Part shown: piece after piece, positions 43,627 to 54,903 of the stretch
Numbering within the stretch: position 1 is the first letter of the stretch
Layout: every line of letters begins with the position of its first letter
Assembly (NCBI GenBank): GCA_015179025.1
Contig: WHUX01000127.1
Coordinates: 1-64,000 of the forward strand
Direction of reading: 5' to 3'
Length of the DNA stretch: 64,000 bases
Origin: Terfezia claveryi
Lineage: Eukaryota; Ascomycota; Pezizomycetes; Pezizales; Pezizaceae
Translations under genes and position numbers: made by a program
Notes under the pieces: model-generated
Databases searched by the model: none
What the model was told of the DNA's origin: nothing
What the model saw: only the letters and a program-made list of their open reading frames with translations

Positions 43627-45211
43627 CGTTAGGGGTGAGCTAGTGATATCAGTGATAACTGTTGGTATATCGATATTTGGGGCCTACGAGGGCACAATCA
43701 CTAGGCTCGAGCCTAACTGGGCTAACATAGAGCGAAGAATATAGACTGATTCATTCGATAGAGTAGAGTAACCCAGTGATACAAGACTTCGCTTGAGTCT
43801 TAGAGAACAATAACTAGATACAAGATGTGCGCGTATATATAGGAAAGCGGGGTTAACTTCAGGCCACCCACCATTGGGTGAATGCCAGCCCAGCCTGCAT
43901 AATCTCAGCAGTAACAGTACTCCCCCTCTGCTAGAGGGCGTCCCGACCGACCAACTTCACCATCCCTCTGATCCACGTGCTCATGTTTTCAGTATAGACA
44001 ATGGGTCGTGTTCAATAAATTTGGTTAACCCCAACAACATTGGACACTTGGTCCTATAACATTGGACACTGGGTCCACGATAATAGCGCCTAAACAGTCT
44101 TGCACATTCTGTGGGGACCCTGGGCCTGTAGAGAGGCTCGGAAGGACAGGAGTATTCTCTTAAACATAGTGGCGTCATGCCAATGCTTAAACATCAGATC
44201 AGGTATCTCAACATGAGGTGCGACACATATATGGATCGTAGATTCGGAACATCTGAAGGATTCGCAGATCTGGGGTAATCTTGATAGGGGGGGGTATCCC
44301 ACATGCCATTGCCATTAAAAACCTCTGCGCGGTAAAACCCAGTGGGAAAAAGCCAACGTCAGAGGAAAAGGTTCAATGCATGCTTTCCCAGCTATCCAAC
44401 CCGACTTGCCTGTGCAAGGGGAGGTCTTGTTTATTTGCACGCTCGGGGTACTCGTTCGGGTCTTGGGTGCTCACAATGCTCATTTGGGTCTTTAGCACCC
44501 GAAGTGCTAGCTTGAGTCTTCGCCCAAGGCAGGGTCTTTGAGTTTATAAGCTCGTTCGGGGCCTTAGAGGCTCATTCGGGGCCGCAGAGGCTCGTTCGGG
44601 GCTGCAGAGGCTCGTTCGGGGCCGCAGAGGCTCGTTTGGGGCTGCAGAGGCTCGTTTGGGGCCTTATAGGCCTGGCTAGGAGCATGTCGCTCGAGATCTA
44701 AGACTTAGCAGATCCGGAGATCTCAATATAGGATTAGTAGGTCATTTAGAACAAACTAATAAGCAAATAGGAGGGGGAAATAATTATTTCCGACGTCGCT
44801 AATATAGCCAAATAATAGAGCGACATGACTTTAGCCATTTTCGAGCTGTCCGACAGTGTAGGTAGCGAGGGAGGGGTGATTAGACCCAGAATCACCGGTC
44901 CCTTTTGTCAAAGCGAAGTAATATTAGGGGCGAGCTAGTGATATCAGTGATATCTGTCAGTATATCGATATTTGGGGCCTACGAGGGCACAATCACTAGG
45001 CTCGAGCCTAACTGGGCTAACATAGAGCGAAGAATATAGACTGATTCATTCGATAGAGTAGAGTAACCTAGCAATTCAAGACTTCGCTTGAGTCTTAGAG
45101 AACAATAACTAGATACAAGATGTGCGTGTATATATAGGAAAGCGGGGTTAACTTCAGGCCACCTACCATCGGGTGAATGCCAGCCAGGCCTGCATAATCT
45201 CAGCCGTAACA
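43627..45211 (-). mobile_element. Non-autonomous short LTR retrotransposon, copy B
   Basis: Two 290-bp LTRs (43,627-43,916 and 44,922-45,211) flank 1,005 bp without a coding frame. GTGGC lies outside both ends (43,622-43,626 and 45,212-45,216), a 5-bp TSD inside the left arm of the foldback element. The LTR ends are CGTTA/TATTA and TAACA where copy A has TGTTA, so the TG has mutated at both starts. A purine run (complement of 43,918-43,930) next to one LTR suggests minus orientation. Confidence 0.85.
44545..44665 (+). repeat. 20-bp tandem repeats inside copy B
   Basis: About six copies of GAGGCTCGTTCGGGGCCGCA. The matching array in copy A is at 2,995-3,125. Confidence 0.8.
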
Positions 45212-45216
45212 GTGGC

Positions 45217-45495
45217 TCACTTAGTTATTTTAGCGGTTTCAACAGTTTTGAGACCGATATGGGACCAAAGAGGCTCAAAATTTGAGATTGTATTGTAGAT
45301 ATATTGTAATTTGTTGAAGAGAGTGCGGATGGGCTAAGGTACATTACTGCTCAAATTATCCTAACAGAAATACCGGGTATCATGGGGTAGGTTGGCTGTA
45401 GGAAAAGTAGATATATAGGGGCTATGATGGCTATAATCAACCAAAAATTATTGTTACGACTTGGTAATTATGGCCTGTATACATTTTAGAAGCAA
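45217..45495 (+). repeat. Left arm of the foldback element (main part)
   Basis: Complementary, with scattered differences, to 46,410-46,697. TCACTTAGTTATTTTAGCGG pairs with the end of the right arm. Confidence 0.8.
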
Positions 45496-46409
45496 TTGTA
45501 TGTAATACATTGCTATAGAAGGACTGGTCAGCAAGGGTAGTCCTTACTAGGGGGTTTTCCTTCTAGTAACTCAACCAAAATCAGTCTAAATCAAGTTCCT
45601 AATAGCGCAAAAGCACAAACATAGGTAGGGGGATCATCTAGGTACCCTATGTATGATATTCTACCAGAAATTAGTGAGGCTATACTACCAAGAGTAGGTT
45701 AAGGCAATATGTGAATAAATTATATCTTCTTATAACTCAACCAAATCAAGTCCATATTAAGCGCCTGATAGCTTAAAACTATGCATATAGGTTGGAGAAA
45801 CTTTACAGTACTCTGCCGGGGATCTTTGCTTAAAACTGAGTGAGCTTAGGTTGGTAAAGGTGAGATAGGAGGGGATCTAGATCAAAAACCTTGTTGTTAT
45901 AACTCAGTGAAATGAAGTCCAAACCAAGCAGGTCATGGCTCAAACGAATGTATTAAAGGACTAGATGCTTGTATAAACCCTACTTAGCATATCTGACTTG
46001 GCTTGAGAGAAGCCATTCCATAGGGGCTTACCTGCAACAGTAGGCAAACCTTGAGATAAGTCTTCCAAATGAATGTGTCATCAGGCATTCAATAGCCCAA
46101 AAGAACCAAAGCATAAACAAATAAGCTTCTTAGTCTGTTTTAGACCAGATTTAACCTAAATATGAAGTAGCTTAGCCTAGTAGCCATATTAGCTGGAAAT
46201 GACAAACCTTGGCATATATACTCAGTACAGATTTAAATGATGTATTCAGTCACTAACATGATCTCCCCTGGCTCTCATGCACATGTAAATTCTTTTAAGC
46301 CACTGGTCATCTGTTTTGGACTTGCTTTGAGTTACAAGAAGAAATACCTCGTCTGCATCCCTGGTTGAAACACCCTTACAGACCGGGCCCTCTATGGCGA
46401 CTTATTGCA
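45496..46409. other. Interior of the foldback element, no gene
   Basis: No reading frame longer than noise. AACTCAACCAAAATCA-like words near 45,568, 45,728 and 45,899 are followed by AAGTCC or AAGTTCC, a loose internal repeat of about 165 bp. Confidence 0.5.
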
Positions 46410-46697
46410 TGCAATTGCTTTTATAATTTATACAGGCCGTAATTACCAAGTCGTAACAATAATTGTTGCTTGATTATAGCCCTCATAGCCCCGATATATC
46501 TACTTTTCTTATAGCCAACCGATCCCATGATCCCTGGTAATTCTGTCAGGATAATTTGAGCAGTAATGCACCTTGGCCCATCCGCACTCGCTTGAACAAA
46601 CGAGCATATATCCACAATGCAATCCCAAATTTTGAGCCTCTTTGGTCCCATATTGGTCGCGAAACTGTCGAAACCGCTAAAATAACCGAGTGAGCCA
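46410..46697 (-). repeat. Right arm of the foldback element (main part)
   Basis: Inverse complement of 45,217-45,495. It ends GAGTGAGCCACATCCCGGTG and runs on through a second CCACATCCCGGTG into the LINE B insertion point. Confidence 0.8.
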
Positions 46698-47056
46698 CAT
46701 CCCGGTGGTGGGCCACATCCCGGTGATTTTTTTTTTTTTTTTTAAATACTCAGTACTCCTATGCAGCCCCGTAGGGGGGCTATGAGGAGCCACGCGGAAG
46801 CCCGGTGGATTCAAGGGTAAGGCAAGTTAATCTGCCAGACCCGCGCAAACTACATACAAAGAGCAAGGATGAAAAGGAAACGTAGCCCCATGCTGTCATT
46901 AACGGACTGACCGATGACTCGAGAGCCTGACTGGGCTCGCTTCAAAACCCCAATATCCGTGAACTAAAACTGAAGACTGAGAACTAAGGAGATTGGCTGA
47001 ACTTAAAGAAGAAATGAAGCACTAAAAACAAAGGGGACTCGTAATGATTGGGTGTA

Positions 47057-50000
47057 CTATGTGAGCTCTCGAAATAAGAGCCCGAAAAAGGCCTCCGTGG
47101 CCTCATATGTTTCCTCCCCCTCCTTTCTCCATTCCGGCTTGTCCAAGTCCTCCCAACTATTCTTTTCCCCCAGCAGATCTCTCCGGTATCGATTGAAGCG
47201 TGGGCAATTGAAGACAATGTGCTCTCCTGTCTCAGAGGGGTGTCCGCATGCGCATTCTGCCGAGTCTGCTTTGCCGATATGGTGGAGCCAGCTTTTCTGT
47301 GGACCTCTGTTCGATCGTAACCAAGTGTAGGCTGAGAGGGCGTGGCGGTTCCATTCCGTCCTTCTTATGCCATGCCCTGCTCTGGTTCTCGCTTCCTTCC
47401 TCACGGCTTTGGAGGACGCCCGGAGACCCCCTTCTGTAACTATCCGTTCTTGGCCTGTGAATTCCCCCAAATGCGACTGGAGGCAGGCGGTCCGGTCTGC
47501 CTTCTCATTACCTGGGATGCCTAGGTGGCCCCTAACCCAAGATAACTGCGTGTCCCTGTGTGGGTTGCTTGTTAAGAGGGACTTAATGCTGCTTTCGATG
47601 CCTGATCTGGGGGGGAGCCTAAGCTCATGTTGTGGACTGCCTGGATTGCCGCTTGGGAATCTGACAAGATTGCTAGCATATCTGCGTCTTCCTTGTGGAG
47701 AGCTAGTTGCATTGCGAAGAGTTCGCTGTCTGCTACTGTGGCTCGGTCTCCTAGGTAATCTCCATAATCATCGGGGTAGCCTCCTGTCCGGTCCTCGCTG
47801 TGAACTCCGCTTGCTACTAAACCTTTTCTTCCCGTGCCGTCCGTATAACACACTCTCCAACCCTCCTCCTGGATCGAGCCTATGCCTGCTGCCCAATGGC
47901 CTAGGTGCTTGGAAAGCTCGGATTTGGGGTCTATAATTACCCTGTGGATCAGTGGGAAGGGTGTTGTGTCCTCCCTGTTGCCCCATGACAGTTCTGTAGG
48001 GTCTGCCCCGCTTAGATGGAAGGCTTCTGATATTGGGGTCCTTGTCCGGTGTAGGTTCCTGCTGGCCAGCCATGATGTGTCATCCTCGATGTAGGCTCTT
48101 ACCTGCTGGTCCCCTGTTCTAATTGCTCTGGCTACCCAGCAGCGCTTCATATCCTCTATCTTGTCTTGGAGGGGTTCGACATTTGCGATCCAGCCTAGCG
48201 TTTGATGGCTTGAGCCATGGTAACCTCCTGTAATCTTCCGTAGGGCTTGGTACTCGAGGTGTTGCATAGGTTGTAGGAGTCCTTGATGTTGTGACTTCCA
48301 GAGCTCCGCTCCCCATGTAAAGATGCTTCGTATACATCCTGTGTAAAGGGATCTAAGGCTCGTTGGGCTCAACCCTCCGTTCTGGTTACCTAAGCTGGTT
48401 AGTACCTTTAACATGCTCGACGCCTTGAGTGTTCTTTGTTTGATATGGCTTTTCCATGAGAAGTTACTGGCTACCATGATTCCTAGAGTCTTACAGTAGG
48501 CGATCTTGCCTTTGTTGTGGAAGTCGAGCCTGGATTCCTTGTTTGGGTCCCATTGGAGATCGTCCTCTTTTGCTGCTGAGTCTAGTGTGTTGATAACTTG
48601 CTTGACTAGCTCGTTGTGTGCTCTAGTGCTGAGGCTGCTTGTAATTAGAGGGTTAATATCATCGACGTATGAGAAAAGCTGGATGCTATAGGGTGTCGGC
48701 TTTGGGATCCTTGCCAATGTCGTATTTGCTCTGGTACTTCTGGGGTGGCCCAGTGTAGAGCTTGGGTGTGCAAGTGTAGCTCTATTGAGGGTGTGGCCTA
48801 TGTATATAAGCCAGAGGACTGGTGAAAGCGGACTGCCCTGGGGGGCCCCTTGGTCCATCCTTCCTTCTCCTCTAATGCGGCCATCCCAGAGCACTGGAAA
48901 GGATCGAGGTTGTAGGAACTTGTTGATGAAGTTATTGAATGCCGAAACTATATCTTTCCCTAGTAGCGTGGCTTTCTTCTTATCTTGAATGGCCTTTTCT
49001 GCTGTTGAGATGGTGAGCATCATCGCATCGATGGCTGATCTGCCTTTGCGTAAGCCATATTGTAGGGGATGGAAAAGGTTTGTCGTATGTTGGAGCTCGT
49101 CAGCTATTAGCTTCTCCGGGATCTTGCCTATCGTATTGGATAGGACTATTGGCCTCCATCCTTTTACCTCTGAGTGGTTCTTCCCTGGCTTTGGAATCAT
49201 TATCATAGAGAGGTTTCTCCATGGTAGTGGGGGAGACACTTTGCCTTCTGCTACTCTGGCTATGTCGTTGATTAACGCTATGCCTAGGGGGGTGTCCTTG
49301 ATCATCTTGATCAGGCGGTAAGAGATGAGGTCTGGTCCTGCGGCCGAGGAGTTAGAAGTCCTGCTTAGAGCTTGTAGTACTTTTAGGATTGTTCGTTGGT
49401 CTGCCGTTTGGTAATGTATTGGGGACTCAGTGATTACAGGTGTAGAGGGAGGTGTGGTAGAGTGTTCTTTTGTCACAAGATGGTGCTTCTGGAAAGCTTG
49501 TAACTTTTCCTGGTCGGTCGAGAGAGACTTTTTGTCTTTGTCGATTAGGACTCCCATTGTCGGGGTAAACCTGAATGGATCTCTTGCTATCCTTGCGACG
49601 TCCCATGGGTGTCTTTGACCTTGCTCTCCTAAGAATTTCTTCCAGCACGCTTGTTTTTTCCTCCTTATTAACTTTTTGAACTTGCGGCTTTCCTCTTTGT
49701 ACACTTCCCCTCCTTCTTTTCCTGCTTCTCTTGTTCTTTCCATCTGAGTCTGTACTTCTGCGTCCCACCACTTCTTACTTCTACGGGATGCTGATTTATG
49801 GATTAGATGTTCTTGAACGAGTTCTTGGAGGACTTGATAGGCTTCACCAAAGTAAAGTGGTTGAAATGGGCCTATGCTTTCCGATGTGCCTTTTCTTTCT
49901 ATGTACTCCTGCCACCAAGTCCAATTAATAGTTGTGTATTGCCGTGTTTCTGGTATGGTGGCATTAATGTATCCTGATATAACTGCGTGGTCCGATCCGA

Positions 50001-50853
50001 TCCATGAGAGGTGCAGTGGTGACTCTTTCCAAGAGATCTCCGTCCCTTTGAAAACCAAATCTAAAAGACTTTTACTGGTACCTCGCTGGAATGAGTGTGC
50101 TTGGTAGTGGACCATCTGAGTGAGGTGGTTGCTATATGACCACTCCTGTAGTGTATCCCCGCGGTTTGTTGTCTGGCCCCCCCATAATGGGTGATGGGCG
50201 TTGAAGTCTCCCATTATTAGTGAGCGGGTGCCAATGGGTATTTGGTTGAGTTCCGACTCGAGTACTGAAGTTGAATCTTTTCCGTTGAAGTAAATGCCTG
50301 TGACTGTGATTGAGCCGAGCTTTATCTGGTTGGTGTTGTGACTAACATTCCGGCAGGATGCTTTGTTGTGCCTGTTGGCTACATAACCTGTGATTCTGCT
50401 ATGACTGTATAGGGTGGAGATGCGTCTAAAGCTCGGGTGGTTGGTTGCGCGTGCTCCTTCTGGGGTGTTGTAAATTACCGGTTCCCCTATGAAAATGATG
50501 TCCGCTTCCTTGTTGCTTTCCAAGAAGGCATGGGTGTTGATCCCGCTATTATTAACGTTACAATACGAAACTAAAACTCGGCCTCTCCCCCCCTCCCTCC
50601 TCTTGCTATTTGTACCAAACCTAGTATTCATTTTGGGGTTGTCTCCCCTTGCGGGCTTGGTTGTCTGTGGGGTGGGGGTTGTACTTGTTGGTGGCCCTTT
50701 CCTCGATGTCATGTTGAGATTGCCTCCCCTTGCCGGCTGTGTTTTTCCCCGCATACTTTGTATGCTTGTTGGTAGCCTTTTCATCATTGATGCGCCTGTA
50801 GCACGCTTCTGCTTCGTGGTTGTTGTAATTGCAGTATGTGCAGTGGGTTTCAT
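47057..50853 (-). pseudogene. LINE B ORF2: endonuclease, reverse transcriptase, RNase H, Cys/His tail
   Basis: The frame opens at ATG 50,853, inside the end of ORF1 (about 230 bp overlap), with a Thr/Lys-rich leader. The endonuclease follows (FIGEP, GDFNAHHPLWGG, SLLDLVF, IGSDHAVISG). Reverse transcriptase has SSAAGPDLISYRLIK, KGWRPIVLSNTIGK, ATLLGKDIVSAFNN, GAPQGSPLSPVL and FSYVDDINPL. Directly after AFNN, 21 residues present in LINE A are missing. RNase H begins YTDGTGRKG, has DSELFAMQ where A has DGELFAMQ, and shifts frame in a C run near 47,611 (seven, against eight in A). The rest (GEFTGQERIV to FRELT) follows in another frame to 47,057. Confidence 0.9.
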
Positions 50854-53800
50854 GAGCAGTTGGGATAGGGCTAAAGGTGGGACGTGGTTCTGAGACTGTA
50901 TGCCCTAACGTGTTGATATAAAAGGCCTTATCCTTATGGCGTTCATAGATGAAGGCATGTAGGTCCCCCTTTCCTGGGAGTGGAATCGGGATGGGAGAGT
51001 CCAGTGTCATTAACTCTTTCCTGTATACCGAGAATCTGAGGGAGCACGACTTTCCTCCGTAGCTGTCCCCTCTGTTTCTGTCTCTTACCAGCCATTTGGG
51101 TGACCGGACTGCTAGCTGGAGGCCTAAGGAATGAGCAACCTTTTTTGCTCTATCGCGGGCCTGTTCTCCTTTTTCTCCTGACAGGCCAGGGATGACCAGC
51201 TCAATTGTCTCTCGATTGATTGAGACGACTTCATCATCTTTATATTGTGGCGTTGTAGGCGAAGGGAATAGTTCTTTTCTTAGAGCCGCTACCATTCGAA
51301 TAATCTCCGTGTTCGAAATACCAGCCGGGTGCGTGATCGTGACCTCTCTCTCAGTGGGGTAGGACCTAAATCCCTCTACCTTGACCGCCTTGATTTTGCC
51401 GTCAAGTAGCCTGTCTGATTTAGCATTGAAACATTGAATGAACCTACTCATCCATTCAATACCGCTTGGTAACTTCGCGCAGTTGCCGAGGAGAATACGG
51501 CTGAGGGTGTTTTCAAAGTGCCGGATGGGCGCGATATCTGAGCATTTGGTGGGAGGTGTTGCTCCTCCTTCATATGGGTAGATTCGTTCAGTTGGCTTCT
51601 GTGGTGGTGTATTGTGGGCCACAGGTGCCATCCTAGATCTTTCAATAGCTTCTGAGGATGCTATTATTCTATCCTCATGATCTTTGGTTGTTCCTTCCTT
51701 GAATCGTGCTGCTGCTGCGTGTGTCCACTTTGGGAGTGGGTTGGATTTTCGGAGCTTCATGGCCGGCATGCCTTTTCTTGTTGTAGCGTTTATTGCGCTT
51801 CGGTTCCTGTCCATGGTTACGTGCGGGGCCTCGTCTTTCCTGTACCTTGGTGTGTCTTGTAACCCTTCTTCTACAATTATCCTGTACTCCTCTTCACTGT
51901 GTGTAGTCTCCACATCTGAGTCCTGACTTTCGATCTCTTTGACCGCACTCTTTAGCCTGAACTGAGTTCTAGGTGACCTGTTCTTGTCTTCACCTGTTTC
52001 CTTCATGTCGTCTAGTAACCCTTTTTTTGCTGCTCTATCTAATAGCCTTCCCTGTTGGATTACGAACTCTGAAAACAGGACCCCTGCCGCCTCTTCTTCT
52101 GAATCTGATGCTGAGTCCCAGTCCGGACGGACTTTGCTAGGTGTATTGGACCTCTTGCCGTTGCCGTTTCTTTTCTTCGGGGAGGCTGAGCCTGATGGTG
52201 CCATCGGTCGTGGAACAAAAGCCTGGGGGGGGTTGAACGTTCCTAGTAAGCGATGCCTGCTTGGGTGCACTTTCGCCAGATCTTTTGCTTTGCCTTGCTT
52301 CTCCGCCGCTGTCTTTGCCTCCGCTTTCCGGTATCTTTCTTTATGTTCGGCCGTTGCCTTTAGGTTCTTGTTTACCGTGTTAATCGTGTCTTCCATCATT
52401 GATGTTGTAACCTCCTCGCAAGCTTTGCAGCCGTCCCTCATGGGTGAGTCTGTGCCTGGCTCTGGAGATATTCTTGCTGAGGGGGTCGGAGTTTGGGGTG
52501 CTTTTGGCTGGGGTGGTGGAGTGGCCTTTTGCTTTTGCTCGGACCCCTTTTTTGGAGGAGGTTTGGGGAGGGAGGCTTTTACCGTGGGTGGGGGGACCTT
52601 GGCATTGTTGTATACCGGTGGAGGGAGGGTGGGTGTAGTTGTTGATGGTGCCTTAGCCCCTCCGCATTCCCGTATGGGGCCGTCGTGGGCGTGCTGGCTG
52701 CAGCCAAGAGTGGGATTTTTAGTTTCCTTGTTGCACGTGTTGGTGTTGCCTGTCATCGATGAGTCTTCCTTTGGAGGTGCCGAAATGGTGCCGGCGGGGA
52801 GAGGAAGAGCTGGTTCTATATGGGGTGTTGGTTGTGGAGAGGGGCTCGGGGTGTCCTGTATGTTACTTAAGTCTATAACTTCAGGAGAGGGGGTTGAGAT
52901 TAATGCCAGGAGTCCTCCTGTAGTTGCCAATGGTGTGCCGTGGGGAGGTGGTGGTGGTATATATGGTGGTGAGAGTGGTGATATCGAGCGGCTTCCGAAC
53001 ACAGGCGAAACGGCTGGGGTGGTATGTATGGTGGTGAGAGTGGTGATATTGAGCGGCTTCCGAACACCGACGAAGCGGCTGATGACCGGCCAGCATTATA
53101 TGGGTGTAGCTTGGATGCTTCGATTGTCTTTTTGATGGTGTTGACGTCCTTATGTAGTTCCCCTATAGCCTCGTATATTTTGAGCCTGTCCTCAGAGTCT
53201 TTTGCCCTGGATGCCGCCCCCTCCTCCCTGATCGCTGCCACTGCTATATTGAGACTTGCCATGAGTCGGTCCTGTATAAGGGTCAGCTCCGTGCCCTGGG
53301 CTCTCATGTGTGTGTTGAATGTCTTCGCCAGGTCCTCGTACGTCCTGGTGGTTGCTTCTTGTGCGGTGGCTATATCGCGGAGGCCTTCCTTGGTCTCGGT
53401 CCTTTGCGTCTCAAAATGGTTTGAGACCTCGTTCGCAATTTGGACTAGGATTATGCTATGTGCCTCTGTCTTCTCTCTCTCTTCTTTGCTTATCTTTGCT
53501 AGCTGTGAAACGTTATTGGACAAGTCAGACATGGTCCCCTGGACCAAAACCTCCATTTGATCAAAGCGGTCCCCTTCCAGAGCTGACCTGCTATCCCAGT
53601 CTTTAATCGAGTCGTCCTGGCTCCTTGTTTCATCGCCATCCTCTTGGTTGTCCTGGAAGACCGTAGTGTCCACTGGTTCTTGGCAGTCCTGGAAAACCGT
53701 CTCCGTATCTGTGTCAGTGGGATCGTCCTGGGAGTCGGGTATCTCCACAAAGCCTAGGCTTTGTGCGTCTTCTGCTGGCGTAGTAGGAGAAAGATGGCGA

Positions 53801-54237
53801 GCTGGAGTTGCTGTGTTGTCCGAGCCCATGTCTGAATCCGAATCGCTGTCTGCATCTGGTTGTGAGTCCGGGACTTCTGTGCCTCTCTTGTAGGACTGGA
53901 TCGCTAGGCCTGGATGATTTCTAACGGTGATGGAGTGTTCGATCTGTTCGCTAATGGGGTCCAGTGCCAGTACTGCCGTTTCCGGGTCCTTGAAGGCTTC
54001 TGAGATCTCGTCTAGTGACCCTTCTCTGCTGAAGTCCGGGATGCTGTCTGGGTGCGATTCTAGCATATAATGACCTTTGATTATTGCCTCGTCTAGTCGC
54101 TCACTAGTAACTTCGGCCGCCCTGAATGCGTTGTAACTATTAAGGGTCCTATAGGCTATTCCATTTATGACGACGACCAAGCGGCCACTGTCCTTCCAAC
54201 CAGGGGTGACTGGGTGGAAGAGGCGACCGGGAGCCAT
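50621..54237 (-). pseudogene. LINE B ORF1: coiled-coil/RRM-like/CCHC protein, split by a duplication
   Basis: From ATG 54,237 the frame encodes an N-terminal globular part (LVVVINGIAYRTLNSYNAF), an acidic Ser/Asp stretch and a coiled coil (roughly residues 230-400). At 52,966-53,095 a 65-bp tandem duplication repeats FGSRSISPLSPPYIPP and shifts the frame. The second frame (to 50,621) carries Pro-rich and acidic regions, KKRNGNGKRSNTPSK, the RRM-like segment (TEREVTITHPAGISNTEII) and one knuckle, CTYCNYNNHEAEAC. Without the duplication the protein would be roughly 1,200 residues, long for an ORF1. It should coat LINE RNA. Confidence 0.85.
52966..53095 (-). repeat. 65-bp tandem duplication inside LINE B ORF1
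   Basis: GTGGTGAGAGTGGTGATAT followed by CGAGCGGCTTCCGAACAC recurs 65 bp later with single changes (ATC/ATT). Since 65 is not a multiple of three, it shifts the ORF1 frame. Confidence 0.8.
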
Positions 54238-54712
54238 GCTTGCCTGGATATATCCAAACTATACCCCACTAGCGTGGTATAGTTTCGAGTCAGGATATTA
54301 TGACGTGACGATGTTTATGACGTTCACAGCGGGGCGCTATGGGTGGCGTGACGTGTGACGATGGGGCGCTATGACCGTGGGGTTAAGTTGCGACGACGGT
54401 TGTTATTGGCCCGGAGCTGGTGTGGGAATTACAAATTCCCTAATTGGTTGGGTATGACGTGATCCAGGCTATGTTTTCCTACGTGGCAAAACACCGAAAT
54501 ACGGTGTGGGCCGGAAGAATTGCACGGTATCGTGGGTTTTCAGAACTTTGAAGCCTGGGGAATGTGTGAAGACGGGGACTTGGAGATGTGGGGCTGGGGT
54601 ATGTTGTGCTCTATGTTGAGCTCTCTTGGATGAACTTGTTTTGGTGCCCGGGGGCCTTCTGTGTGCGGAGATGTGGGCAAATCCGCACTTTTTGGGGTCT
54701 TGTTGAGGGTTG
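54238..54712 (-). promoter_or_regulatory. LINE B 5' UTR / internal promoter with four TGACGT sites
   Basis: TGACGT occurs at 54,301-54,306, 54,318-54,323, 54,349-54,354 and 54,455-54,460, with GGGGCGCTATG repeated at 54,331 and 54,364. TGACGT is the core of ATF/CREB bZIP sites, and four in 160 bp is notable. LINEs need promoters inside their 5' UTR, so I infer a regulatory role. No other copy of this 5' UTR is in the window for comparison. Confidence 0.5.
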
Positions 54713-54743
54713 CACATCCCGGTGATGGATGGTATTAACTTAG

Positions 54744-54903
54744 AGTCTAATCAAGAAGCTGTTCAACAACTTCCTGACTGTGGGAATCTACTCCAAAGAG
54801 TTCAAAAAAATACCACTAAAGCTAGTCTAATCAAGAAGCTGTTCAACAACTTCCTGACTGTGGGAATCTACTCCAAAGAGTTCAAAAAAATACCACTAAA
54901 GCT
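54744..54903 (+). repeat. 80-bp tandem duplication
   Basis: AGTCTAATCAAGAAGCTG through CCACTAAAGCT occurs twice in a row with a period of 80 bp (54,746 to 54,826). It lies in the coding region of the integrase-like fragment below and breaks its frame. Confidence 0.9.

Larger units (their letters stand above)
46728..54712 (-). mobile_element. LINE B: full-length Tad1/I-like LINE
   Basis: On the minus strand it has a 475-bp 5' UTR, ORF1 (ATG at 54,237), ORF2 and the family 3' tail, ending in a T run (46,727-46,743 on the plus strand). CACATCCCGGTGAT occurs at 46,714-46,727 and 54,713-54,726 as a 14-bp TSD. It is nearly identical to LINE A where they overlap, so both moved recently. Three lesions are visible: a 65-bp tandem duplication in ORF1, a 63-bp in-frame loss in reverse transcriptase, and a one-base loss in RNase H. 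Confidence 0.95.
43577..54733. mobile_element. Inverted-repeat (foldback/MITE-like) DNA element, split by two later insertions
   Basis: With the inserts removed, a left arm (about 43,588-43,626 plus 45,217-45,495) is complementary to a right arm (about 46,410-46,727 plus 54,727-54,733) for roughly 300 bp. The arms share ACCGGGATGTGGCTCACT, TTATTTTAGCGGTTTC and GGGACCAAAGAGGCTCAAA, with terminal doublets of CCGGGATGTGG. About 0.9 kb without a gene lies between them. A short LTR element sits in the left arm and LINE B in the right arm. The outermost ends read CCAT...ATGG, possibly next to TA, but the boundary is uncertain. Confidence 0.75.

Noticed and set aside
44545..44665. CRISPR-like array
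   Set aside because: A 20-bp head-to-tail repeat without spacers, inside a eukaryotic LTR element.
51984..53135. Plus-strand open frame of 383 codons
   Set aside because: Antisense shadow of LINE B ORF1.
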